Positions 1 to 6,756 of a stretch of DNA of 11,200 nucleotides are shown here, in pieces (within the stretch, counting starts at the first letter, position 1; every line of letters begins with the position of its first letter). Both the position numbers and the translations under genes were made by a program. Location of the stretch: NCBI GenBank assembly GCA_002329295.1, contig DCTT01000006.1:15311-26510 (forward strand), in the 5' to 3' direction. The notes under the pieces were generated by a model, which ran no database searches, had not been told where the DNA came from, and saw only the letters and a program-made list of their open reading frames with translations. The DNA comes from Eubacteriaceae bacterium UBA1433 (GTDB taxonomy: Bacteria; Bacillota; Clostridia; Eubacteriales; UBA1433).

Positions 1-300
1 CGGTCCGAAATCATCCAATGTTTTATAATGAATAACGAGTTTTTTGCTTCAGTTTACATGGAATGATTATATTTTTCATAGTACGAAAGGTTAAAAAAGT
101 GCGCATCGATAGGCTTTCATCGCGATTTGGCAAACACAAATTCGTGTTAAAATTAAATTTTTATAAAATTTTTATCAGTTAAGCAAAGGAACAACTTTAA
201 TATAATTTTAAGAGTGTTTATTTAGAATGAATTTCACAAAATATTATCATTATTTTAAAGTTTTTGACAGATTATCTCAATATTAAAAAATAATTGTTAT
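1..300. other. AT-rich intergenic DNA, no gene seen
   Basis: I see no convincing coding region here on either strand. The DNA is strongly AT-rich with runs of A and T. A TTGACA hexamer lies at 264-269, but the sequence 16-18 bases downstream is only A-rich (for example AAAATA at 287-292), so it does not form a good promoter. Another TATAAT lies at 201-206 without a convincing -35 box. The stretch probably holds upstream regulatory DNA for the dehydratase-like gene; the upstream neighbour lies outside the window. Confidence 0.5.
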
Positions 301-306
301 TATAAT
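301..306 (+). promoter_or_regulatory. Possible -10 box for the dehydratase-like gene
   Basis: A perfect TATAAT hexamer sits 66 bases upstream of the TTG start and 23 bases upstream of a palindrome. No good -35 hexamer is present at 15-18 bases spacing; the TTGACA at 264-269 is 31 bases away, which is too far. In DNA this AT-rich a single TATAAT can occur by chance, so the call is tentative. Confidence 0.3.
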
Positions 307-329
307 CAATTTGTGGTAAATTGTCTGTA

Positions 330-345
330 TACAAGTGAACTTGTA
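330..345. promoter_or_regulatory. 16-bp palindrome, probable repressor operator
   Basis: TACAAGT-GA-ACTTGTA is a perfect inverted repeat of 7-bp arms around a 2-bp centre. It lies between the TATAAT at 301-306 and the ribosome binding site at 360-365, where a bound repressor would block initiation or early elongation. The flanking CTGTATACAAG also resembles the TTGTATACAA-like operators used by GntR-family regulators of sugar-acid genes; that family assignment is inference. No regulator gene is present in the window. Confidence 0.45.
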
Positions 346-359
346 AAATATATTAAAAT

Positions 360-365
360 GGAGGA
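360..365 (+). promoter_or_regulatory. Ribosome binding site that fixes a TTG start
   Basis: GGAGGA ends 7 bases before TTG at 373. It overlaps the in-frame ATG at 358-360, which therefore cannot use it. The ATG at 358 and GTG at 313 have no upstream Shine-Dalgarno sequence of their own, and the residues they would add do not look like an enolase-superfamily N-terminus. Confidence 0.7.
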
Positions 366-372
366 CAAACAA

Positions 373-1566
373 TTGAAAATAACAAAGATAGACGTATTTC
401 AAGTAAGCAGCCCCGATAATCCAGTATGGAGACCGGTTCTTTGTCGAGTGTATACTGATAAAGGGATCTATGGAGACGGAGAAGCCGCCATGGCTTACGG
501 TGTAGCTTCGGCAGGCGCGTTTGGAATGGTGCAAGAGCTCGCTAATTTGGTCATCGGAATGAATCCGTTGGAAAACGAAGTGATCTGGCAAAAGATGTAC
601 CGATCCACATTTTGGGGGCAAAACGGCGGCGGAGTATTCACCGCAGCAATGAGCGCCATTGATATGGCAGTATGGGACATCAGAGGCAAATATTTCAACG
701 CTCCGCTTTATACGCTTTTAGGCGGGAAAATGCGCGACAATTTGCGTACCTATGCATCACAGCTGCAGTTTGGTTGGGGAGACACGATGAAAGACATGCT
801 TACTGTAGACGACTATGTGCGTTCGGCGAAAAAAGCAGTTGCGGAAGGATATGACTGTATCAAAATTGACTTCTTCTGGTATAAGCCGGAAGGGGGAAGA
901 TACCAGGAAGACGATCAGACAACACTGTTGGATCCGAAAACGCTTGAGGTTGTGGTAGAGCGCGTAAAAGCTGTCCGTGAAGCAGTCGGCCCATATGTTG
1001 ACATTATTATGGAAAACCATTCGCTTACCGATGCGCAATCGGCTGTGCAGCTTGCAAAGGCAGTGGAACCGTATAATATTTATTATTTTGAAGAGCCGAA
1101 TACTCCCGACCCTCATACAGCGCAATACATCAGTGAAAAGACAAATATTCCGATTGCAAACGGAGAACGCATTTATACACGCTGGCAATACACGAAATTT
1201 TTCGAAAAAAATACAATCCAGGTGGCTCAGCCCGATATCGGCAACTGTGGCGGAATAACGGAAGTAAAGAAAATATGTGATTTGGCGTATATATATGATG
1301 TTGCAGTGCAGTTGCATGCATGCGGAAGCCCTCTTTCTACAGCAGCAGCGCTGCACATAGAGGCGGCCATACCGAACTTTATTGTTCATGAACACCATAT
1401 CATAAATATTACTCCCGCCAATATCAGACTGTGCAAATATGATTATCAACCGGTGAACGGAAAATTCAAAGTGCCGGATTTGCCGGGTTTGGGCAACGAA
1501 TTGTCTGATTATGTGCTGAAAGAGTCTAAAAAAGTGACCATTGAAGACAATAAACTCGCATGGTAA
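373..1566 (+). CDS. Sugar-acid dehydratase-like protein, enolase superfamily (mandelate racemase subgroup)
   Basis: A 397-residue member of the mandelate racemase/muconate lactonizing enzyme family, with the usual N-terminal capping domain followed by a TIM-type barrel. Expected role: Mg2+-dependent removal of a proton alpha to a carboxylate and loss of water from a sugar acid in the cytoplasm. Visible active-site positions are K164-x-D166, metal-ligand candidates E214, E240/E241 and E265, H216 two residues after the first ligand, and the D288-H315 dyad at the spacing of 27 found in mandelate racemase. E340 follows in HEHH. The His two residues after the first ligand plus the His-Asp dyad is the D-galactonate dehydratase arrangement, so that is the nearest functional guess, but the substrate is not proven. 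The start is TTG because GGAGGA lies 7 bases upstream and translation then begins MKITKIDVF, typical of the family. The gene stands alone, with a palindrome upstream and a terminator downstream. Confidence 0.85.
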   Translation: MKITKIDVFQVSSPDNPVWRPVLCRVYTDKGIYGDGEAAMAYGVASAGAFGMVQELANLVIGMNPLENEVIWQKMYRSTFWGQNGGGVFTAAMSAIDMAVWDIRGKYFNAPLYTLLGGKMRDNLRTYASQLQFGWGDTMKDMLTVDDYVRSAKKAVAEGYDCIKIDFFWYKPEGGRYQEDDQTTLLDPKTLEVVVERVKAVREAVGPYVDIIMENHSLTDAQSAVQLAKAVEPYNIYYFEEPNTPDPHTAQYISEKTNIPIANGERIYTRWQYTKFFEKNTIQVAQPDIGNCGGITEVKKICDLAYIYDVAVQLHACGSPLSTAAALHIEAAIPNFIVHEHHIINITPANIRLCKYDYQPVNGKFKVPDLPGLGNELSDYVLKESKKVTIEDNKLAW

Positions 1567-1628
1567 AACGATATACACAAGAAAAAAAATGTTAAAATTC
1601 TAAAATAATCAAATACAAGTGATATGTG

Positions 1629-1674
1629 AATAAAAGACTTAAAGTTCTAAACGGCTTTGAGTCTTTTATTTTTT
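1629..1674 (+). terminator. Rho-independent terminator after the dehydratase-like gene
   Basis: A 16-bp stem (1629-1644 pairing with 1655-1670, complete with one G-U wobble) closes a 10-base loop and is followed directly by TTTT. It begins 63 bases after the stop codon at 1566. On the opposite strand there is no T-run after the stem, so it acts on + strand transcription. It separates the dehydratase-like gene from what follows. Confidence 0.85.
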
Positions 1675-2204
1675 AGATCGCAATTAAAAGAGAGAAACTT
1701 TTTCTTTTTTTAATAAATTCGGTAACACCAAATGCAAAAATGATACCCAATCAACAGATTATAAAAAAAATATTTAAGGATTGGCAGATATCACAAAAGA
1801 GATAAAAACCAAAACAAAGGCTTAGTATAATATAGTAAATCCGACAACAGATAACAGAAAAATCAAGTCATCTGCAGCAGGCTGTTCAGCGCTATTGTGT
1901 TTTCAGCAGTTTTAAGGTATAAAATAGTTATAGATAAGTTTAAGGAAAAAAACCGTATGTTTCATATTTAGCGGGTAATAATATTCTCGATGTGGTTTGC
2001 CGGCAGCCGTTGTGGCAGCAATGAAAAAAACACGCCGAAAGAAGCTGCGAAATTGGCTATAAAAGGCTCGCATATCACAGTGGGTATTGCCGTGCGAAAG
2101 AGCGAGCAGGGCATATTGCATAATTGGTGTTCAATGTTATCAATACAGAATATGAATTCAATATTGTGTAAAAATACAAAGCATGCAATAAGGAGGTGAG
2201 AGAA
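1675..2204. other. Intergenic stretch with no convincing gene
   Basis: About 530 bases lie between the terminator and the phosphoribosyltransferase gene. The first part is AT-rich, with a TATAAT at 1826-1831 lacking a recognisable -35 box. From about 1867 to 1900 and from 1985 to 2130 the DNA becomes richer in G+C and looks more coding-like. A 69-codon open frame (1990-2199) has no ribosome binding site and no family I recognise, and its TGA falls inside the Shine-Dalgarno region of the next gene. It could be a long untranslated leader, a decayed gene remnant, or an unrecognised small protein. I cannot choose between these by eye. Confidence 0.4.
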
Positions 2205-2834
2205 ATGTTGTTTGTGGATCGCAAGGATGCAGGTGTCAGACTGGCAAAAATGTTGGAACCATACAAAGGAGAAAATGTTGTCGTGTTTGCCCTGCCGAGA
2301 GGCGGTGTGGTATTGGGTGTCGAAATTGCCGAAAGTTTGAATGCGCCTTTGGATATAGTGATTGCAAAAAAGATAGGACATCCTTCCAATTCGGAATATG
2401 CTATCGGGGCTGTGGTTGAAGACGGCGAGCCGATCTGCAATCAGGCTCAAATACAACAAATCGATGCTGCATGGCTAAAAAAAGAATCGGAAAAAATAAA
2501 AGATGAAATCAAAAGGCGAAGAAAACAATATCTGGGTACTTCTGAACAACGAAATATTGAAGGCAAAACCGTACTTGTTGTAGATGATGGAATTGCCACA
2601 GGATTTACAATGATTGCAGCGGTTCAGGAACTGAGAAAAAGAAATCACGGGAAAATCGTCGTAGCAACGCCGGTAACGCCCTATGATACGGCTCAAGTAA
2701 TAAAGCGATTGGCGGATGAATTGATTTCGCCCAATATTGACAAAAACTTTTTGGGAGCGGTAGGCGCTTATTACAGAGATTTTACTCAGGTAGAAGATGA
2801 CGAAGTAATCGCTATGTTGGAACGTTTTCGGTAA
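2205..2834 (+). CDS. Phosphoribosyltransferase-domain protein (COG1926-like)
   Basis: A 209-residue type I phosphoribosyltransferase fold protein. The N-terminal part carries LPRGGV (residues 30-35), the usual pyrophosphate-contacting loop. Residues 123-135 (VLVVDDGIATGFT) form the PRPP-binding loop, with paired Asp D127-D128 and the small-residue turn that follows. Between them lies a charged, Lys/Arg/Glu-rich helical segment (about residues 80-115), as in the free-standing predicted phosphoribosyltransferases of COG1926. The acceptor base for this group is not established from sequence, so I assign no pathway. AGGAGG at 2191-2196 lies 8 bases before ATG 2205; the in-frame GTG at 2196 overlaps that site and is not used. 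It appears to be a single-gene unit, 349 bases ahead of the CRISPR operon, and nothing links it functionally to CRISPR. Confidence 0.85.
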   Translation: MLFVDRKDAGVRLAKMLEPYKGENVVVFALPRGGVVLGVEIAESLNAPLDIVIAKKIGHPSNSEYAIGAVVEDGEPICNQAQIQQIDAAWLKKESEKIKDEIKRRRKQYLGTSEQRNIEGKTVLVVDDGIATGFTMIAAVQELRKRNHGKIVVATPVTPYDTAQVIKRLADELISPNIDKNFLGAVGAYYRDFTQVEDDEVIAMLERFR

Positions 2835-3119
2835 TCTGTTGATGCTGCCATTGTTGCGTTTAAAAAATTCAAGAAGTTTTTTTGTTAACGATATTTAAAT
2901 AAATTCATTTTTGCGCAATTGTCTAAGGAATGACACGTTTCTTGTTTTCGAATTTCTTTTCTGAGCATAGGGGACAAAATCCGTGTACATTTATTTTGAT
3001 GAATAATACAAAAAGTTCGATAGACAAAAAATCAACCGATGCGGTTAGGATACAAGATGTGAAAGCTTACAAAAGAAACCCTATGTACTAAAAAGAGGAC
3101 AGCAGATCTATTTTTACCG

Positions 3120-3147
3120 TTGTAATCGTTTTGAATCATGTTATATT
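3120..3147 (+). promoter_or_regulatory. csm1: Possible promoter of the type III-A operon
   Basis: TTGTAA (3120-3125) and TATATT (3142-3147) are separated by 16 bases, matching the sigma-70/sigma-A consensus at 4 of 6 and 5 of 6 positions. The predicted start of transcription is about 30 bases upstream of ATG 3184. It is the best candidate close to the first gene, but AT-rich DNA produces such matches readily. Confidence 0.35.
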
Positions 3148-3157
3148 TATTATAACA
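3139..3157. promoter_or_regulatory. Inverted repeat overlapping the probable cas promoter
   Basis: TGTTATA and TATAACA are perfect 7-bp inverted arms around a 5-base centre (TTTAT). The element covers the predicted -10 box and the transcription start area, an operator-like position. A symmetric protein site or a weak hairpin in the leader are the two simple explanations; the arms are A/T-rich, so chance cannot be excluded. Confidence 0.35.
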
Positions 3158-3183
3158 CTTAATTTTTAATCAGGAGGGTATAA

Positions 3184-5643
3184 ATGCTAACTGAAATATA
3201 TTTAGGAGCATTGTTGCATGATATAGGTAAATTTTTGATGAGATCTGACAATGCAAAAACGAATCATTCAGTTTATGGATATGAATATATAAAAAACAGA
3301 GTAAATACAAACGTAGCAGAATGTGTCTTGTATCATCATTGGGAAAAATTAAAAAACAGCATTCTACCAGATAGCAGTTTTGCTTATATTGTTTATGAAG
3401 CAGATAATATTGCCTCCAAAGCAGATAGAAGAAAAAATGAAGAAGAGGAAAAGGGATTTAAAAAAGATTTGCCGTTGTACAGTGTTTTTAACGTTTTGAA
3501 CCGATCGAAAAGTTCAAAAGAAACTGCATATGGTGTGGCAAATATTGATATTAACAACAGCATAACATTGCCCAAAGAAGTTAATCAAGCTATTTTAAAT
3601 TCGAAGACGGAAGATTATCATAATATTTTCGTCCAATATTTTCATCCGCATTTCAATGCGATTCCTTTAGAAGATTCCAATGTGAGCATTCATTCATTGT
3701 TACAACTTTTTGAAAGCTGCTTTTGTTACATACCTTCCAGTACAAATAGAGAAGAAGTTGCGGATATTTCCTTATTTGATCATCTAAAACTAACCGCGGC
3801 AATCGCTTCTTGCTTATATTTGTATTTAGAAGAGCGAAAGATTAACAATTACAAACAATATTGTTTAGAAAAAAACAACAGAGATGATAGAGTTTTCATA
3901 CTTTGTTCAGGGGATCTTTCCGGTATTCAAAATTTTATTTACAATGTGTCAAATAAAGGCGCGCTGAAATCAATCCGAGGAAGGTCTTTTCAATTAGAAC
4001 TTATCTTAGAAAATATTATTGATGAAGTTTTAGATTTTTTAGGCTTGAACAGAACAAATCTTATTTATAGCGGTGGAGGGCATTTCTATATATTGCTCCC
4101 AAACACTGAACAAATAAAACAACACTTATATGATATTTCAGAAAAGATCAATCAGGTTTTTTTGGAAAGATATAATGCCGATCTTTATTTAGCGATGGGT
4201 TATGTAGAATGCAGTGCAAATGATTTGATGAATGCTGGAAATGAGAACAGTTTAGGAACCTTGTATGAAAAATTGGGAGAAATTGTTGGCAGAGAAAAAT
4301 TAAAACGATATACTCCCAAACAACTCGAATCTTTGTTTGATGAAAAATCTCTTTTGAATACCACATCCAACGACGGACGTGAATGTGTTGTCTGTAAAAA
4401 TTCGTCAAAGGCGTTGGCATATAAAGATTGGGCGGAAGGCGATGTATGTCCTGATTGTCAAGGTATGTTTTATATTGGAGATAGTTTGGCAAGGATAGAA
4501 AATTCCGAGTCGGAATATCTTTGTGTAGTAACGAAAACAAAAAAAGAAAATACTTCTATACTCATTGGTTTATGTGGTGTGCAGTATTTAACGATTATGT
4601 CAAAACAGGATTATTTAAAACAAAAGAAAGAAGATAAAGACGAAGATATCGTTCGCGTTTATTCAATTAACAATCCGATGGTTGGTATAGATTATGCGAC
4701 AAATTTATGGGTTGGATTATATAGCAAAAGTAGTGATGAGGGACTCGTCAGTTTTGAAGAACTGAGTTCTAAAAGCAGCGGGATTCAGCGTTTGGGTGTT
4801 TTAAGAATGGATGTTGATAATTTAGGAAAAGCTTTTAAAACAGGGTTCGTAGGAGAAGGAAATGATCCGTTTAAGTATGTCACATTATCAAGGTTTGCAA
4901 CGCTCTCTCGTGAACTTGCCATGTTTTTTAAATTTAAAATCAATCAAGTGTGCAGGGATTTTGCATCAAATGATTTTGAATTAGCAGAAAAAAATGAAGA
5001 AGGAAATTTGTCGGTTGTTTATTCCGGTGGCGACGATGTGTTTATTGTAGGAGCATGGGATGAAGTGCTTGCATTTGCAGTGAAATTTTATACTGTTTTC
5101 AAAGTGTTTACAAACGACAAACTGACACTCAGCGCAGGATTTGGAATGTACCATGAAAACTATCCGATTTACCAAATGGCTAAGAATGCCGGAAAATTAG
5201 AGAAAGCAGCAAAAGAAAACGATAAAGACAGCATTTCATTGTTCGGCATGGAGCCCGCAGGACCCAATAACGAAATTTCATGTCGACATATCTATCACTG
5301 GGAAGAATTTATTGAAGGCGTATATCGTGAAAAATATCAATTGATGAATCGGTGGTGTAATTTTCATGAAGCATCTGATGCAGAAAAAATAAATATAGGA
5401 AACAGTGCTTTGTATAAATTGCTGAACTTGTTGCGTGGGGCCGGAAAAGAAAAAATAAATGTTGCGCGGTTGGCTTATCAGCTTGGGCGCATGGAGCCTG
5501 ACAAAAATGCGACAAAAGGAAAAAAAGAAAACTATCAACTTTTATGCAAAAACTTTATGAGTTGGGCAACAGATGAAAAAGAAAGAAAACAATTGATTAC
5601 TGCGATATTAATGATTATCTATATAAACAGAAAAGGAGAATAG
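3184..5643 (+). CDS. csm1: Cas10/Csm1, type III-A effector large subunit
   Basis: An 819-residue protein, within the normal range for Csm1. It is the large subunit of the Csm effector complex, which binds target RNA through the crRNA. The N-terminal HD domain has H12-D13 in LLHDIGK, further His at 28 and 51-52, and an ADN(I)AS...DR segment with D74, as needed for single-strand DNA cleavage. The first palm domain follows, with GDLSGIQNF (243-251) and SGGGHF (296-301) where a catalytic GGDD would be, so this palm is degenerate as usual. A zinc-binding pair, C401xxC404 and C422xxC425, lies between the palms. The second palm has MDVDN (542-546) and an intact GGDD (615-618), the site that converts ATP to cyclic oligoadenylate. 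A helical C-terminal domain completes the protein. AGGAGG at 3172-3177 is 6 bases before the ATG. It is the first gene of the operon, followed 2 bases later by csm2. The coding DNA looks AT-richer than the dehydratase-like gene. Confidence 0.97.
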   Translation: MLTEIYLGALLHDIGKFLMRSDNAKTNHSVYGYEYIKNRVNTNVAECVLYHHWEKLKNSILPDSSFAYIVYEADNIASKADRRKNEEEEKGFKKDLPLYSVFNVLNRSKSSKETAYGVANIDINNSITLPKEVNQAILNSKTEDYHNIFVQYFHPHFNAIPLEDSNVSIHSLLQLFESCFCYIPSSTNREEVADISLFDHLKLTAAIASCLYLYLEERKINNYKQYCLEKNNRDDRVFILCSGDLSGIQNFIYNVSNKGALKSIRGRSFQLELILENIIDEVLDFLGLNRTNLIYSGGGHFYILLPNTEQIKQHLYDISEKINQVFLERYNADLYLAMGYVECSANDLMNAGNENSLGTLYEKLGEIVGREKLKRYTPKQLESLFDEKSLLNTTSNDGRECVVCKNSSKALAYKDWAEGDVCPDCQGMFYIGDSLARIENSESEYLCVVTKTKKENTSILIGLCGVQYLTIMSKQDYLKQKKEDKDEDIVRVYSINNPMVGIDYATNLWVGLYSKSSDEGLVSFEELSSKSSGIQRLGVLRMDVDNLGKAFKTGFVGEGNDPFKYVTLSRFATLSRELAMFFKFKINQVCRDFASNDFELAEKNEEGNLSVVYSGGDDVFIVGAWDEVLAFAVKFYTVFKVFTNDKLTLSAGFGMYHENYPIYQMAKNAGKLEKAAKENDKDSISLFGMEPAGPNNEISCRHIYHWEEFIEGVYREKYQLMNRWCNFHEASDAEKINIGNSALYKLLNLLRGAGKEKINVARLAYQLGRMEPDKNATKGKKENYQLLCKNFMSWATDEKERKQLITAILMIIYINRKGE

Positions 5644-5645
5644 AG

Positions 5646-6032
5646 ATGGAGAATGCAACGCAAAACAAAATAACCGAATATGTAAAAGAAGCTGAAAGAC
5701 AAGTTAGTGAAACGGGAGAAAGAAATTTGCCTACAACTACGCAGCTGAGAAAAATATTTGCCCATATCAACAAAATTCAAAATAAGGCAGAATTTGTTTT
5801 CAGAGATACGGAGGGAGAAGGACTGCCAACGGAAATAGCGAACGAGTTGCAATATCTAAAAATACAAATTGTTTATCAAATGGCACGTGAGTCCAAAGTG
5901 AAGGGATTTTTTGAAAAAATCAGATTAACGGACAGAATTGACAATATTAAAACAAAAACAGAGTTTCATGAATTTTGCAAATATATGGAAGCCATTATCG
6001 CATATCAAAAATTTTATGGTAGAGAAAGATAG
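5646..6032 (+). CDS. csm2: Csm2, small subunit of the type III-A effector
   Basis: A 128-residue, mostly helical, charged protein with the Csm2 hallmarks. These are an early TTTQLRKIFAHINKIQ segment (about residues 34-49), a central LQYLKIQIVYQMARES (about 73-88), and a C-terminal FHEFCKYMEAIIAYQKFYG (about 105-123). Csm2 forms the helical inner filament of the Csm complex alongside Csm3 and contacts the crRNA-target duplex; it is not catalytic. GGAG (5635-5638) lies inside the end of cas10, the cas10 stop is 2 bases upstream of this ATG, and the csm3 start follows 11 bases after the stop. This spacing predicts translational coupling. Length is normal for the family. Confidence 0.93.
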   Translation: MENATQNKITEYVKEAERQVSETGERNLPTTTQLRKIFAHINKIQNKAEFVFRDTEGEGLPTEIANELQYLKIQIVYQMARESKVKGFFEKIRLTDRIDNIKTKTEFHEFCKYMEAIIAYQKFYGRER

Positions 6033-6043
6033 GAGAACAAAAC

Positions 6044-6745
6044 ATGAACACGATTTCGAAAATAGAAAAACTATACGGAAAAGTTATTTTTGAAGGAAGA
6101 ATTCACGTCTTAACGGGGATGCATATTGGCGGAGCTAAGGAGTTTGCCGCTATTGGAGCAGTAGACAACGTTGTGATTACTGATCCTCTCACGAAATATC
6201 CCATTATTCCGGGCAGCACATTAAAAGGCAAATTGCGATATTTGCTTGCAAGAACGAAAAGCAATACCGGATATTTATCAGATATAGCGCAGGAAAGCGA
6301 CGAAATTAAGCGACTCTTCGGCAGCATGGGCGATAAAGAAAAAGCATATGTATCAAGATTGCAGTTTTTTGATTTATTTATCAATGAAGAGAGTGTGGAA
6401 GCAATAAAAAAAGCGGATACTGACCTGTATGTAACAGAAATCAAATTTGAAAACACCATTTCACGCAGCACGGCACAAGCTATGCCGAGGCAAATAGAGC
6501 GTGTGCCTGCGGGAACAGTGTTTGATTTAAAGTTGATATATAACATCGAAAACGAAGAAGAATTTGAACAGGATATGACGAATTTATTTGAAGCCATTGC
6601 ATTGCTTGAACATGATTATATCGGTGGACACGGTACCAGAGGATACGGTCGAATAAAAATAGATATATCACATTATGAATGTAAATTTGCACAGGAAGAA
6701 ACGGTCAGAGCAGTCGAGGAAATTCTAAAGACAATGTTGCAATAA
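6044..6745 (+). CDS. csm3: Csm3, RNA-cleaving backbone subunit (RAMP, Cas7 family)
   Basis: A 233-residue Cas7-type RAMP protein that polymerises along the crRNA and cuts bound target RNA every six bases. The N-terminal region reads TGMHIGG...AIGAVDN, with D41 at the position of the catalytic Asp known in other Csm3 proteins (D32/D33), so target RNA cleavage is predicted to be active. IIPGSTLKGKLRYLLA follows at about residues 55-70, a signature of this family. A glycine-rich GGHGTRGYG (194-202) lies near the C-terminus, the usual RAMP loop. AGGAG at 6031-6035 overlaps the csm2 stop and is 8 bases before the ATG. The protein has about ten residues ahead of the usual Csm3 N-terminus, a small extension. 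csm4 starts 11 bases downstream. Confidence 0.95.
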   Translation: MNTISKIEKLYGKVIFEGRIHVLTGMHIGGAKEFAAIGAVDNVVITDPLTKYPIIPGSTLKGKLRYLLARTKSNTGYLSDIAQESDEIKRLFGSMGDKEKAYVSRLQFFDLFINEESVEAIKKADTDLYVTEIKFENTISRSTAQAMPRQIERVPAGTVFDLKLIYNIENEEEFEQDMTNLFEAIALLEHDYIGGHGTRGYGRIKIDISHYECKFAQEETVRAVEEILKTMLQ

Positions 6746-6756
6746 GGAGGCGGAAT

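Larger units (their letters stand above)
2835..3183. other. Intergenic region upstream of the CRISPR operon
   Basis: 349 bases with no gene that I can support. A weak all-A/U hairpin lies at 2862-2882 shortly after the upstream gene. CATAGGG near 2966 and CCCTATG near 3081 form a distant 7-bp inverted pair. No CRISPR repeat-spacer pattern is present. The right-hand 65 bases hold the probable cas promoter, an inverted repeat and the cas10 ribosome binding site. Confidence 0.5.

Noticed and set aside
264..306. TTGACA (264-269) and TATAAT (301-306) as one strong promoter
   Set aside because: The spacing is 31 bases, far from the required 16-18.
757..1578. 273-codon open frame on the minus strand opposite the dehydratase-like gene
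   Set aside because: It lies antisense to a gene with clear catalytic motifs, has no ribosome binding site, and its translation is rich in Cys, Arg, His and Ile with no recognisable fold. It is a codon-bias shadow.
1968..2459. 163-codon open frame on the minus strand over the phosphoribosyltransferase 5' end
   Set aside because: Antisense to a recognised gene, unusual composition (Cys, His, Phe rich) and no start signal.
2862..2883. A-run/T-run hairpin after the phosphoribosyltransferase gene as a terminator
   Set aside because: The stem is almost all A-U with a five-base loop, has no G-C pairs and leaves almost no T tail beyond the stem, so it is too weak to call.
2966..3092. CATAGGG...CCCTATG and the AAACCCTATGTACTA stretch as degenerate CRISPR repeats upstream of cas10
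   Set aside because: Only seven bases match, there is no regular spacing, and resemblance to the last bases of the window is near what chance gives in AT-rich DNA.
6103..6597. 164-codon minus-strand open frame inside csm3
   Set aside because: Fully antisense to a well-supported csm3; the Ser-rich translation reflects complementary codons rather than a protein family.
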